A stretch of 64,000 nt of DNA from Ovis canadensis (GCF_042477335.2 NC_091255.1:37488501-37552500), one strand, 5' to 3'. Shown: positions 42,578-57,500, counted from the stretch's first letter. Notes: a model not told the origin generated them from the letters alone. Translations and numbers: made by a program.

Positions 42578-45500
42578 CTGCAAGGGATGGAGAAAGAGGA
42601 CACAGTCAGAGGCGGAGGCGGAGTCAGGGGCGTATGCTCTGAGCCATGCCACTCACACTCTAGAGGGTTGTGGGGTCCCAGGGAGGCCCCTGTGAGGGAC
42701 AGATGTGGGGGCTGGAAGAACCAGGGGTGGGGAGGCGCAGAGCTCTGGCCTCTGCTCTGCTTCCCCTCATAGACATGACCCTCCAGACCACAGGGCGGGT
42801 GAAAGGGCAGGTGGGCTCAAGAGTCTGTGACCTGTTCCTCTTTCCACGTGTTCCCCCGTTTACCACCTGAAGACAGGTTTATTGAACTTTAGCTTGAGAG
42901 GTTTTGAATAGCTCCAGCATTGTAAGAAATTCAACAGAGGAGGCAAGGTCACCTCCAGCTATTTCAACCATCATAACATATCTATGGGGTGCACTTGGGA
43001 TAGAGTCACGTGCATGTCCAGGGTAACTGACACGTCCATCCCAAGAGGTCGCCCACAGGCCTGAGTCCCTGCCCACCCTCAGGACAGATTCCTCCATAGC
43101 AGCTATGTAACCTGCCACCACGGCACAAAGGCCATGGCTCCCCCTGGCCCAGGGTCCCACGGGGGCCCCGCTGGCCTCAACCTAGGGCGGAGAACTCACG
43201 CTTTGGTTGAACATGTCCGTCTCGTGCCGCAGCTGTGTGTACTGGCAGAGGTGCTGCCGTATCATCTCCACCCTCTCCACCTCCAGCCGCTCCAGCTCCT
43301 GCCGAGGAGGAAACCCACAGAGACCTCTGGGGGATGTCCCTGCAACCTGGGGACCTTACCCCTACACGGGTGCTAGACCATCCTAGAGGCAAAACACAGA
43401 TGCTGCCCGACCCCCTGGGGTCTGGCGAGGCACCCACCCCATATCTGGGGGCGAAGGTATAGCCAAGGACGCAGTAGCTGCTATTTCCTGAATCTCCTTC
43501 TGCCAGGCATGGTGGGGGCTACGAGCTTTCCGCACATCGCTTAATTGTCCTCATCACAATGTTAAGAGATACAGGTTCTGTTCTTACATTTTCCAAACAA
43601 GGGAATGAACACCTCGAGAGGGAATGAACACCTCACTTGCCCAAAGTGACAGGGAATTATGGGAGCAGTGGGAGCTGCACTTTTGTGCGTTTTTTTTTCG
43701 GGGGGGGGGGGGCTGCACAGGATCTTAGTTGCAGCATGTGGGACGTAGTTCCCTGACCAGCGACTGAACCCAGGCCGCTTGACTGGGAGTGTGGAGTCTT
43801 AGCCACTGGACCACCAGGGGGGCCCCCTGTTGTGCCCTTCATCAAACTTCTGCACCACTGCAGCCCCAGGCCCTGACGGGGCTGAGAAATGGAACACATG
43901 CAGGAGCTTCTGCCCTTCAAAATTTGGGGGCTTTGTCCCTGGACCTCTGCTGAGTGGCCTCGTCTCTGTCCACCCTGAGTGCTGAGGGAAAGGCCGGGGA
44001 GGCAGGAGGGCCAGGAGCGGGGTGGCCAAGGCCACAAGGAAGAGCGGAAATTTGCTTTGGCTCCTGGATGGCTCTGCTTCTTGGGAATCTAGGGGATCCG
44101 GCCACTATTCTGTGTCCAACTAGGTCAGTGCCCGGGTGATTAGCCGGGGAGTGGGGGGTAGTAAGCAGGAAGCTTAATTAGGAGATTAACCAGGAGGAAA
44201 TCTAGGTCACTGTCCCTGGGGGAGGCCTCTAATCTGCTCTGGTGGGCTGGTGCCTGGGGAAGGCAGAGGGTTAGTCCCATGCTGGATGGGCAGATGGATG
44301 GGGGTGGCTTGGGGCAGAGGGATGGTGTGATAAGCACTTGGCAGGACACCTCCTTTCTCACCTGGCCCAGTGGCCCAAGTGACAACCCATCTCACCATCT
44401 ACTCAGCAGGTGCTGACTTCACAGAAATACTCAGGAGAGCAAAGAAGTGGTCCGATGCCTGTTCCCCCACCCCTGGTCAGAGGCCTCCCCCACTGGCCCC
44501 AACCTCACCCACCCACACGTCTCGCAAGGCTCTGCGATTGCAGACCCTTAATTCTTCTGGGGGTAGGAAGGCCCACATTTCCTACAACTTGGCTATTTTT
44601 CCTAAATGGACCACTCTCTGCTCAGTTGACCCTGACCCCTCAGGAGGATATGGCAAGAGCCCATAGCTGCCTGTGTTCACGCAGTAGGACGTGCCAGAGC
44701 AAGGGTATGAATCCACATGGTCTGGCCTGGAGATAAGCTCTCAGTCTCAGCATTAGAGCAGATCTAATGACTATCTCTCACCTCCACCCCATCATCCTCA
44801 TGTCCACCAGCATCCACCCACAGCTTCCTGAGTGCCCACCCCTGTGGGGACATGCTTCGGCATCTCCGGTCACTCACCAACGTGGTGGTCACCATCTCTT
44901 CAAACCACTTGGACTGGGCCTGGTTGTAGAGGTCCACACAGCGCATGAGATCATCTCCTGCAAAGGGCCAAGGCCACTGTCTGTCACTCCTCACCAGGGC
45001 TGCCCTCTGCCACCTGCACCCCATGGCCGAGGCAATGGAGGCAAAGAAGGGGCAACCCAGCATTATGAAAGACTGGCTTCAGAGTGTCCACCTGAACTTG
45101 ACTCCAGATGCCAAAAACTCAGGAATAGGGTTTCTCAGTAAGAGTGCATGTACAGTGTGGGTGGGGTTACTCCGGGGACCCTTCCAGTCTATCATGAGCC
45201 CCAGAAATGTTTCCTCCTCTAGAGATGGCAGTTTTATTTCACAATAGCAAGTCCTGCTTGGTTGAACATGTGTCTCAAGCAACGTAGTACTAGTTACAGA
45301 AGGGAAGTTTGCACATTACATCCATCCACTGGTGTGTCTGTATGCGTGTGTCTGTGTGTGTGTGTACAGGCAGCAGGCTGTCATTCTGAAACACAAAATA
45401 ATGTGTCTGATGCTTTCTGGCTCATTCATGTGCAGTAATGGTATAAAAACAGGCACCAGAGTTTAACACACCAATTCCAGGATACTGGCTACCCTGGGAA

Positions 45501-48500
45501 ACAGAGAAAGGGTTGGGGTGGGAAGGGATGGGCTCTTTTGATAGCATTTCTTAAGAGAGACATCTGAAACAAACTATTCTATCTTGATGGCCAGTGTATT
45601 CTTTTATGTAATTGTATATATGTTTGAGACAGTTTATACTTAGAAAGAAAGCAAACTGGAAGTGTTACTAAGGTCCTGGTACCCTAGACTCTTGCTACAA
45701 AGAACACAATTCCTGGACCAGGAGCATTGGTATACCCTGGATATTTGCTCCAAATGTGATCTCATGACCTTCCCCAGACAGGGTGAATCAGAAACTATTT
45801 GCACAAGTTCCTTGGGTGATCTGTGTGTACATCACACAGGTCGGTCTGCACAGAGCTTCCTGATTATCACAGGGTTCCAGAGAAAGGAAGACACCAGGGA
45901 CTCTGTCCACTATGGGAAAACTCATGAGTGAACCCAACAATAATGGATTAACCCTTCAAAGGGATCCCTAGAATGGCATCCCTTGCTCACATGTATTCAG
46001 ATATGAAAGTGAAGGGAAGTGGGGGAGAGTTATGCCCAGTGCCTGGCTCAGGGTCTCCTCCCCAGTGAGCCACACCATTATCTGGGAGCTAAGCCTTGAG
46101 TAACAGAACCCACATCAAGGGCTTGGTTCATTTTGCTCTTGGTCCAAGGCCAATGGCTGGGTCCTTGATCCCAAGAAGGACTGAACTAGAGGGAAGAAAG
46201 TGGATATTTCACTGCAGTCACAGTCCCACCAAAAGCCTGTGCCTGACCAGTGGGTAAAGTCACCTTTATAAACACAATATGAAATTCCCAAAGCTTTATT
46301 TGTTGATCCTGATGTTGAGAACACGCTTCACGAACTTCTGCAACATCAGGAAATAATGTAGATGAAGGCAGGTGTGTTTCTTCTCTATGTAGTCCGAGGG
46401 TTTGAAATCAGACCCTTCTGAACAGTACGGGTTAAGAACATGGATTCTGGAACCAGACTATTGGGGTGTCATATAGCTCTACTGTTTACTAGCTGTGCAG
46501 CCTTGGACCAAGTTGATTTACCTGCCTGTGCCTCAGTTTCCTCATCTGTAAAATGGAGATAATAACAGTACTTTCAGAGAGCCACAGTGAAGATTAAACA
46601 AACCAAGAAAAAAAAAAGAAAAAGAAAAACAAAGAACAAAATAAAAAATAAACCACTTATGAAAAATATTTGCAATTCAAATGACAAAATGTTGATTTTC
46701 CTAACATAATCCCTGTCAGTCAATCAATGAGAACAAGACCAGCCATCTGACAAGAAAATGGGAAGAGAATATGAGTGAATCATTTTAAAACAAAAGTCAC
46801 AGATGATTTAAAAGTCTATTTTTAAAATGCTCAACTCCACTCAAAAAGCAGTGTAAAATTAGAAACAAAATACTATTTTCCACTAGATAGCTATGATATC
46901 GAAATGAGACAGCATACAGTGTTGACAAGAGTTTAGGGAACAGGCATTCATAGAGAGCAGGCACACCCATCTGCGAAGCAACTTGGAAACATCCACCAAA
47001 ATGAATACAAGCCTCTGACCCAGTTACACCCCACCACATCCCGGCAACAGGCAGACCCCCACCCCCAACAGAGAGGCATTTATAGTAACAGCATCGCTGG
47101 CACTGACAAACACTCTGAAACTATCTGAAAGTCCCACAAAAGTCCATTAGGGAATGAAGAAATAAATCTGGATACAATCATATACTTGCACGTTATTCAA
47201 CTGTTTAGGGAATCTGATGTACATAAATGGATGGGTAAACAAATTGATGATGAAACAGACTTATCTCTAAGATGCATCTATTAAAATATAAGTTCAGAAC
47301 AGTATGATATGATATGTATATAAATTTAAATATTAAAAACATTTAAAAAATTAGGGTGTGTTGACAGTGACTATATCTGGGGAATAAGATTTTATATTCT
47401 TATGTGTTGATTAAAATATTTTGTCAAACAGCAATATTGTTTTTGCAATATAATTATTTAACAGTTTCTTTAGTTAAGCTAATTTAAATGTGCCTCTCTT
47501 CTCCTTGGGTTTTCTTTCCTACTCCAAACAAGTGTAGCATGGCCTCTGTTTCTACTACTGTGCTATTAAAGATCTTTATATAAATGTAGCATTTATATTA
47601 CATTATTCTGTTATGACATCTTTTTAACACCTTATTTCCAAATGTCCCTAAGATAGCTGTTTTTCATCCTTTAATGAACTAATTACACCAGGCTCACCAG
47701 AAGTTACGGTGAAAAAGATTTAGAGACCAAACCATCCAATCCAAACCTTATCTCACAGCACATATTCTAATCCCAGAAAGCAAAATGCATTGTCCTTGTA
47801 CACTGTGAAACTGGTTGTTAAGAAATACTGAAATTAAAAAAAAAAACAAAATTGTTTCTTGCTGATTTTTCTCCCGCTTCCTTGTGCATTAGCTAATTTT
47901 TACCTCTAGGTGGAAGCAGAAGCTGACTCACTGAGGAATATTTTGGAGAGAATCTGAAATATGGTTCTTTCTTTTCTTTTTTAAAAATAGTTTCTTGGCT
48001 GCACTGCAAGGCATGTGGGTTCTTAGTTATCCAACCAGGCGTCAAACCTGCACCCCCTGCATTGGAAGCGAGTAGTCTTAACCACTGAATTGCCAGAGAA
48101 GTCCCTGAAATACGATTATTTCTTTAAACAAAACGTCAGCCTCTATTCTGGGTTGGAAGTCCATCACTAGAGGAGAACCTTTGGAGAACTAATACCCAGG
48201 CAGGTGGGGCAACTTGGAGGGTGGGTGGGGTTTGCACTTCGAGGAACTCCAGGCAGAAGCAAGACCCCTCAATTCCAGGCCCCTGGAGGAGTCTGCCCGC
48301 CACCTGACCAGAGGCCCTGGGCTTGGGTCAGAAGCTGCCCTCTCGGGGTAGGGTGTGGGGTGACCCTCCCTGGCCACTGCTTCCCGCTCCACAGCCTGCA
48401 CCCCCCAGTCTCACCCTGTGGAACGCATGCTCCCAGGCGCCCCATCCCCCAGCCTCTCCTGTCCATGCCTCTGGGACCAGGTGAGGACAGACAGGGCAGC

Positions 48501-51500
48501 AGGCAACAGGGCTGCACTCACCTGCCTGCGTGGACTTCCTCCGAGCCTTCTTGATGTCCTCCTCCGTCTTGTTGCTCAGCTTGATCTCCAGCTGCTGGGT
48601 CTTCATCTCCAAGTCTCTCTGCCGCTCCGTGAGGGCTTTTCGGGCCTGGGGTCCAAGGACGTGGAGTTAATCACAGGCTCAGAGACAGCAAGGGCCCACT
48701 GGGCCTGGCCTCCTTTTTTAGGTTGTTGCTCAGTCACTAAGTTGTGTCTGACTCTTTGCAACCCCATGGACTGCAGCACGCCACACTTCCCTGCCTGTCA
48801 CTATCTCCTGGAGTTTGCTCAGACTCAGGTCCATTGAGTTGGTGATGTCACCCCCTTCTCTTCCTGCCTTTAGTCTTTCCCAGCATCAGGGTCTTTCCTA
48901 GGTAAGTTGTTTCTTTTCCCTGCTTTGGTAAATGAGGCTACAGGGGCTCCGTCAGGCTAAGTGGTTAGACCAGCATCACTTAGCCAGCTGGAGGCCACAC
49001 TGAGGCTGCAAAAGCATCCTTTCGTCCTTGGCCTGGAGCAAGCGCCCCAGAGCACGTTTTTACTGGATCATGTACATGTACTGGGGACCCAGGCAGTCCT
49101 GAGACCACAGCTTCTCCAGGGTGGCGGGGACCACAGAGATCATTGATGTCACCTCCCAACAATGCTCAGCAGCTGGCGACACCAGCCTCCCCATTCTGGG
49201 GTGGGATGGGCCTGTCGGTGCTGGCCACTGGCAGGGTCTAGGGTGCCCACAGCAGTAAGATGGCCCTCTTCTCCCGCACCTCTCCCAAAGGCGCTGGGGT
49301 CAGCCCCGGGGGGAGACCTCTCTTTGCTCCATAACTGACCATCAGAGCTCCCAGCAAGGTCAGGCCACCTCGGCCTCTGGGAGGGGGGTGGTCCAGTCAG
49401 GAGGGATTCTGCCAGGTGAGATCCAGACAAAGGGGCCCTGTCTGGACTGGCAGTACATCCAGGCTTCAGGACCCTCAAAATCAGGGTGTACCTTGTCTCA
49501 CATTCTACAACCCCAAGGCAGGCGCAGCCTCTCCCACCCTCACTGGGGATCTGAGCAGCAGGGGAAGCACACACTTAACCTTTGGCCAGGGGAAGGGGTT
49601 CTCACACTACCCCCCCAACCCCAGACCCAGCTGCGGGGGGGACAGACAGCCCTGCCACGGCACACGGAGCCCCTGCTGGCCCCCAGCCCCTGCTCCCTCC
49701 AGCAGGACCCCTCCCACTCCGCAACCTGGGCCCTCACCTTCTCCACCGCGGCGTAGCGGCTGGCAAGCTGCTTGCGGAGGTCTGCGATGTGGTGGTCACA
49801 CTTCTTCATGTCCTTCTTGAAGTTCTCACGGAAGTTCATCAGAGGCTTCTCCACCTCGCTGTGCAGCTGTCGACGGGGGAGACACACTCAGGACCCGAGG
49901 GGCACCAGCTATGAGAGGAGGGAGGGGCTGCTCTCGCCCACCCCGTGGGTGAGGATGGATACCATCTCACTGGGAGGTCAGAGACAAGTGGTTGTGTATG
50001 CAGTTGAGGAAGTCACCTCCACTGGCCAGGCCGAGGGTTCATACCAATGGATGGGTTAGTGCCTGGAGCCCACCAAGTCCCTGTGGGCACCCTCTTCCTG
50101 TGTGAAGCCCGCAGAGCCTCCTCCGGGGCTTTGCTCAGATGTAATCTCCCTTATTTTCTAAGCTGGGAGCTTTGGGGACCATCCCTGTGACCCCAAACAC
50201 AGCCACGATCACAAGGGCGACACTTAACCAGGCGATCTCGGGTCAGTTCTACTTGATCATCTACACGTGCCAGGTGCAAGGACCACCGATGACGTGCACG
50301 TGGTCCGAATCTCCAGGAAGCCATGGTGGGAGCTCACAGGGGCCCTTCCTGGCCTGTGCCCGCTGGACTGTGTGGAGGCTGGCACACCCCCACGCCACCA
50401 GAGTGTGCCAGCCTTGCACCTCTAGGGCCAGAGAAGGGCCCTTTATGCTCTGAGAGGCGCTGGGTGGCGTCAGGTTTCCCAGCTTTCTCTTCTTTCGTTC
50501 CTTTCCTCTTTCTCACCCACTCTCTTTGGAAGAAGAACTTTTACTTAAAACTTTTTTGGGGCGTATGAACATGAGATGTATGTGATAACAGATAAATATG
50601 GACTTGCTGTGGTCAAAGGCACAGTCTAGCGGCCTCCCTGCCCCCGACTCAGCCTCTCAGAGCCTCACCCACCCTGTCTCGGCTCCTAAGGCCCCCAACA
50701 TAACCTCTAGGACCTCCTTACTGGCCTCCTAGGGCCCCTGAATTGGCCTTCCAGGGTCTCTCAACCTCCACCCTTCTCGCTGGGAATCAGAACTGAACCT
50801 CCCTAGATGGATGATGCCCCAGCTCTGGGACTCTGGGACTCCTCTCCCTCCTCACCAGGCTCTTTCTTGCTACATTACCTTTTCCCCAGAGGCCTCAAGG
50901 ATGGAGGTGCTCCCTGTACCAAACCACTGATTACACGCTGGTTGACTCTGAACTCGAGGAGGGTGGAGGCCATGCTGGCTGGGCCCCTGCTGTATCCACA
51001 GTGCCTGGTCGGAGCTGGTACACAGTGGGCCCTCCTGCACTACTTGGAAAAATGACAAGATTTTCGGGGCCCAATGCTCTGGGGGACAAGATGATGCTTT
51101 GCTGGTGGGTGACCTTCAAAGACTAATGGCGGGGGCTGCACTAACACCCCTCCCCTCACGTTGGCTGTACTGTGTGCTACCATGGTTTTGAGCCCTGGGA
51201 AGATTCCTTGCACAGGAAAACACCCCCATCTGGTGGCAATCTGTAAGATGTTACAAACTTCAGTGCTTCTGAGACCTAGAGAACCCCTTCCCCACACAGA
51301 TTAGGCACTGGGGGAGGAGAGGGAGGGCCGCATAGTTGGCTGGCTGCCTTGGAAACCTGCTCCTGGTTGTGGGTCTAAGTGGGTTAACTCGGCTTGTTGA
51401 CCCAGTAACTCTGAGCTCTCTTTCTGAGGACCTGAACGCGAGTGCTTTCCATACATTCATATGCCCAGGAGTGACCTGCAGAGACTTGTCAATACTCAGG

Positions 51501-54500
51501 ATTTCTGGGTCCCGGTCCCAGACTGTGTGGTCTGGGGAGGGACCAAGATCCGGCCAGGACTCCCAAAGCTCTCCCCAAATTCCAAATGACATCCTAGAAA
51601 CATCACACTACTGGCTGTTAGAAGTGATTCAATCCCATGGATCGAAGGCCCACAGTCTCCCTCTATATTTTAAGTACTTTAACAAAAAGGCTAATTTTTT
51701 AAGAAAGTTGGCTAGATGTCTTTATACTCATTCTTAAGTTTTAAGCATCTCTGGCTAACCAGGAGGCCAAAGTCCTCCACAGAAGCTTGTCCTTATGAAC
51801 TTGAACTGGCCTGGCTTGGTGGCAATAGGCCATTGAAGCTATTCAGTTTGCCTTTCGGAATTTCTGTCTCTTGCTTCCACGTCACTCATCAGAAGAGAGC
51901 AAGAGAAGTTTCAGGTCGGAAGGAATTTCAGATGAAACTGTGTGGGTTGGGTGACGGACCACCACAATAAAGTCAATGTCACAAAAATGGGAGTGTTGCC
52001 CTAGAGCAGGTCTCATGGACGCTCTGGTTTCCCAGTGTGCACGAAAGCAATGCTTTTATACCATACTGCAGCCTATTTGAGCTTCCCAGGTAAAGAATTC
52101 ACCCGCCAATGCAGGAGACGCAGGAGATGTGGGTTCGGTCCCTGGGTCAGGAAGACCCCCTGGAGGAGGAAATGGCAACGGACTCCAGTATTCTTGCCTG
52201 AAAAATCCCATGGACTGAGGAGCCTACAGGGTACGGTCCACGGAGTTGAAAAGATTCGGACACGACCAAGCATGCACGCGTGTAATTTATTAACTGTGCG
52301 ATAGCATTACGTCTTAAAAACGTGCATGCCTTAATTTAAAAAATACTTATTGCTTGGATTTCCCTGGTGGTCCAGTGGTTAAGACTCTGTGCTCCCAAGG
52401 CAAGGGGCACAGGTTTGATTCCTGGTCAGGGAGCTAAGACCTTGCATGCTGTGGGTATGGTCAAAATAAAAATATTTATTTCTAAAAAATGCTAACCATC
52501 ATCTGACAATGCAGGGTTGCCACACATCTTCAATTTGTAAAAAAGACACACTAAAGCCAAGTACAGCAAGGATGCCTGAATCTGGTCCTGTGTTTTTCAA
52601 ACAGTGCATTGCTAAAAGCTGTGAAATGGTTAGTGGATCAGGACCAGCTTTTTGATGAGCATAGCCCAGATATGAAGAGGAAACATCAGAAATGTTTTAG
52701 CTACATACGGGGGTATCCGTATGTGATTATCTAGGTGTGGCTACATTTGTGTTCCAGGTGGCCATGGAAAATGTATAACTGGGTCACAGTCAAGTCAGTT
52801 TCAAGTCTCACTGATCTGGTCCAAACACTTCACACTTAAAAAAAAAAAAAGGAAGCCCAGGGATGCTAAGTGGCTTCCCCCAAGATCACAAAGCTTGTGA
52901 GTGACAGCACTGATAAAAAATCATTTTTTATCATTCTCTTGATGCCCTCTGTGCCCCGCAAAAATCTTCTGGCTGAATACATGGCCTCGATTGCATGATT
53001 AAATTTTCTCCCACCGCCAGGAATTTTTCTATTCTCTCTTCCTCACCCAGAAGCAGGTATAACTTCCTTTATACAGAGCAATCTTATTTCTTTAATAGTC
53101 TGTTGCTATGAACAATGGCTCGAGCTAGGAGACTCAGAAAAGCCTAAGATCCCTGGAATGAAATTGCATTTCTTAAAGAGCTCTTGCCCCTCGACACAGA
53201 ATACTCAGGAAGGACATTTTCAAGGAGCCTTTTGGAGCAGATGTTAAAATGGGTTTTGCACATGTGGAGCTATATTTATCTATGGTGGATGGATAGTCTT
53301 ATCTTTTTAAGGAATTGTCATATAACCACTGGGCTGCTACTACGACTGCCTGAGGCCACCAAGACTGACTGATGGGCTGGAGGCAGCAGACATTCTTATG
53401 GAAAAATCTATGTGTGAATTTTGTGTGAATATTTTTCAGAGGCCTCCCATCAGAAGTCAGCTCTGAATTAAAATATCCCAGCATTTGGAAGGTCAGCCTG
53501 TACCACTGTGGACAGCCCCTAAGTGAGGGCAGTGTGCTTCAGCACAGAGCTCTGGGTTTTAAATGCCGCTGGTCTGCCCAGAGGAAACGTCCAGGGGTCA
53601 AGGCTCCAGCCCACTCGGTCTTCTCCTTCGTTTCCTCAGCAGCTGAGCCCACCTTGCTGTGTGACCACGGGCTGTGACTTGACCTCTTTGTTCCTTCTCA
53701 ATTGTGAAATGGCGATGTTGTCTTGCATGATGGCTGATACAACTAAGGGAGATGAGTTACCTCCTGCACATAACCACGATATTGTGATATATGGGGCTGG
53801 CTGGAAAGTATGTTAGGATTTTCCCATGTTACAGAAAACCCCGAGTGGACTTTTTGGCCAACCAAATGACAACGTATTTATTTTGCTCTTCATCCCCAGC
53901 TCCTGGCTGGAACTCCTAGAGCCTTCATAATTTCCTAAACAAAGGTGCTGGGAGAGCATCTTCTGGTTTAATATTTGGTCTTTGAGCCCAGTTCTGACAC
54001 CAAACTCCTACATTTCTTAGAATTTCTTATGAGACGAGTCTGGGTGGGCTCCTGGATGGGGGTTTGTCACCAAAAAGACCAGGCCATGAATGGGACTTTC
54101 AGCCCCCTCCTCCGATCCCCTGGAGGGAGAGGAAAGGGGCTGGAGACTGAGTTAATGATTATGCCTTTGCGATGAAGGGCTTCCCTGGGAGCTCAGCTGG
54201 TAAAGAATCCACCTGCAATGCAGGAAAGCCCACTTCAATTCCTGGGTTGGGAAGATCCCCTGAAGAGGGATAGGCTACCCATACCAGTATTCAGCTCAAA
54301 TGGTAAAGAATCTGCCTGCAATGAGGGAGACCTGGGTTTGATCCCTGGGTTGGGAAGATCCCCTGGAGGAGGGCATGGCAACCCCACTCCAGTATTCTTG
54401 CCGAGAGAATCCCCATGGACAAGCAGTCTGGTGGGCTACAGCCCATGGGGTCGCAAAGAGTCAGACACAACTGAGTGACTAACACAGCACATGTGATGAA

Positions 54501-57500
54501 ACCTCCACAAAAGTCTGAAAAATCACAGGGTCCAAGAGGTTCTGAGTTGGTGAACACACCCACGTGCTGGGATGTGCGTCCCCAGCACCATGGGGACAGA
54601 CACTCCTGCACTCAGGACCTGACCCTGAGCATCTGTTCATCTGTGGCCTTTATCATGCCCTTTAATATATAATAAACTGATGAATAAGCATCTCCCTGAG
54701 TTTTGTGAGCTCTTCTAATAAGTTACCAAACCTGACGAGGGGATCACTCAAAACCCTGACTTGCAGCCAAGCGGGACAGAAGTTGTGAGCAACCCGGTGA
54801 CCCACTACTTATAACAGCTGTCCGAAGCAAGGGTGGCCCCGTGGGGCTGAGTCCTTAACCTGCAGGATCTGACGCTGAGCTCCGGGCAGTTAAGTGTCAG
54901 AAGTGAATTACACTGCAGGATCCCCAGCTGGGGTCAGGGAATTGGTCAGCGTGGGAAAAACCCAGACATTTGGTGACTAGAAGCAGTGCTGTGAATATGT
55001 GTAAGAATTTGCTCAGTCATGTCTGACTCTTTGCAACCCCATGGACTGTAGGCCGCCAGGCTCCTCTGTCCATGGAATTCTCTGGGCCAGGATACTGGAG
55101 TGGGTAGCCGTTCCCTTCTCCAAGGGATCTTCCCGACCCAGGGATTGAATCTAGGTCTCCTGCATTGCAAGTGGACGTTGGAGCCACCAGTGCTATGAGC
55201 AGCCGTAGCAAAAAGTAAGATTATAGGAAAACTGCATGGGGGAGGGCTCTGTCACCCAGTGAGTACTTCACAAATGACTGAGAATCGGGGGCCTGCTGAT
55301 GGGGAGTAAAGGCCACCAGGATTCCCAGGGATCCAGCAGGTGACCATTTAGAAGCCTGCAGACCTGGCTCCCAGCCTTGATGCTCACAACACAGCCTCAC
55401 CATTCATCTCATGGTCAATGGAGGTTTCTACAACCACAGAGACTGGAGCTGCCGGGGGTTAGGAGAGCAGGAGGGAGACCTAGACGGAACATCGCTGTGA
55501 TCTACAGCTTAAAAATAACTCACTGCTCTGTATACAAGGTTCAAAGGCGACTCATTTACAGGGCTCTTTTCTCTTCTAGTGTGAGAGAGGCAATTTCCTT
55601 GTGAAATGCTTGGTGTCTAAGGTTAGTGCGCCCTTGCTGGTCCAGGAATTCTCACTCACATTTGGGTGTCAACTCCCTCTCGGGGCACCAGCATCCTTCA
55701 GGAGCGGGGAGCTGGTAATGGCACTGTTTCTCCTCCCACCTCAGCTCTTTATTAAGCACCTTCGCACATCTCAACTGTATGAGTCATTCATTCTGCCCGT
55801 GGTGTGCAGAGAACCATCATGGGGTAGGGTGGGGAGACCTGGAAACAAAGCCAGTTTCCTGTCCCCCAACAGTGCACAAAGCCCAGAAATGCAACTGCTG
55901 TGGGAAAAGCACTAGAAAAGAGATAGGGCTAGCGAGTGCTAAGTGTGGAAATCTCGAGAAAGAGCAGCCATCTTGGGGGATGCCACCCTCAAGCAGTAAA
56001 GGAGGTGGTGTAACCCTCAATTTTAAAGTGTGGGCTTACAGGCAACTCTTATCAATATCCTGTGCTAAGCCATAATGAAAAGAAAATTTAAAAAGAATGT
56101 CTTTGAAAGTGAAAGTCGCTCCGTCATGTCCGACTCTTTGCAACTCCATGGACTATACAGGCCATGGAGTTCTCCAGGCCAGAATACTGGAGTGGCAGCC
56201 TTTCTGTTCTCCAGGGGATCTTCCCAACCCAGGGATTGAACCCAGGTCTCCCGCACTGCAGATGGATTCTTTACCAGCTGAGCCACAAGGGAAGCCCAAG
56301 AATACCGGAGTGGGTAGCCTATCCTTTCTCCAGCGGGATCTTCCCAGCCCAAGAATCAAACCAGGGTCTCCTGCATTGCAGGTGGATTCTTTACCAGCTG
56401 AGCTATCAGGGAAGCCCTAAAAAAAAAGAAAGTCTATATTGTATATAACTGAGTCACTCTGCTATACAGCAGAGATGAGCACAGCATTGTAAATCAACTA
56501 TGTGCTGTGCTATGCTAAGTCACTAAGTTGTGTCTGACTCTTTGCAACCCATGGACTGTAGCCTGCCAAGCTGCTCTGTCCATGGAATTTCTCCAAGCAA
56601 GAAAACTGGAGTGGGAAGCCATTCCCTTCTCTAGAGGGATCTTTCCAACCCAGGGATCGAACCTGGGTCTCCTGCAACGCACGCAGATTCTTTACCGTCT
56701 GAGTTACCAGGGAAGCCCAAGGCTCACCATAGCCCAGGGTTAAACTTGGAGGAATTTTGTGAGTTGATTAGTAAAGAACAACCAGTATTAAAAATTAAAT
56801 GGTCTAAACTTAAAATTAACAAACTGTATTAAAAACAAAGGTAACACATACCCTCATACCCTTCTGTTAACGACATCTGACCACGAGCTACACTGTTGAT
56901 GGATGCGTATGGCTTTCGATGCCATTTTGTTGGTACAGGGGAGCAACCATCTAATGTTAGCATCTCTTCCTGACTCTCGAAATTTACACCATGGAAACCA
57001 GGCAACACCACACACTGGAGAAGCAGCTGCACATGGGTGTGTAAGACCAACCCAGGGAGGGGTTACCTTGGCAGAGAACTTGAGGTGAACTTCAGCCTCA
57101 TCCGCAAGGCTCTTCTTCACCTGCGCCCATGCTTCTCCCAGGGAGCTGCAACACCAAGGAGATGGTGAGGCTCGAGGACGGACGCACTGACCTCAGGTCA
57201 GAGGCCACAGCCCTCCCCCCATGAGGCAGGATGGTGGGTCTTGACTCTGAGTCCCTGGGGAACGTACGATGCCTGAGACCATGGACTTGGATGAGGAGGT
57301 TGGGCACAAAACAAACATGAGTACCACGCCTTGACCTACGGGACCAGAAAAGCCACCCCCAAACGAGCTGAGCATCATGCTGAGAGAACTGACTGCAGCA
57401 GCCAGCTGAGGGCCTGGGAGCTGTCCAGAAGCCCAGAGGGTTAGGGAGATGGGGGCGGTGGGGGGTGTCACGAGGGCCCTGATACCTGTCCCATGACTGT

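Larger units (their letters stand above)
44958..48521 (-). other. GAS7: GAS7 intron, 3.6 kb
   Basis: Contains a GT-rich run (45331-45365), MIR (46425-46600), an A-rich stretch (46605-46650), an L1-like block (46640-47480) and a CHR SINE (47970-48104). The remainder looks unique. Confidence 0.8.
49867..57066 (-). other. GAS7: GAS7 intron, 7.2 kb
   Basis: Holds L2-like sequence (about 50640-51056), BovA SINEs (52078-52272, 54176-54486, 55008-55196, 56106-56418, 56506-56718), a CHR SINE (52357-52488), a mariner end (53810-53866) and an LTR-like segment (54490-54985). 51060-52070, 52490-53800 and 55200-56100 are unique-looking, with no exon. Confidence 0.8.

Noticed and set aside
41619-42772. 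Frames of 196 and 254 residues on opposite strands around 42 kb
   Set aside because: GC-rich stop-poor sequence in the probable GAS7 3' UTR and last exon; no recognised domain and the two frames overlap each other.
54490-54985. Possible endogenous retrovirus with genes
   Set aside because: Only a solitary decayed LTR-like segment; no internal coding region on either side.
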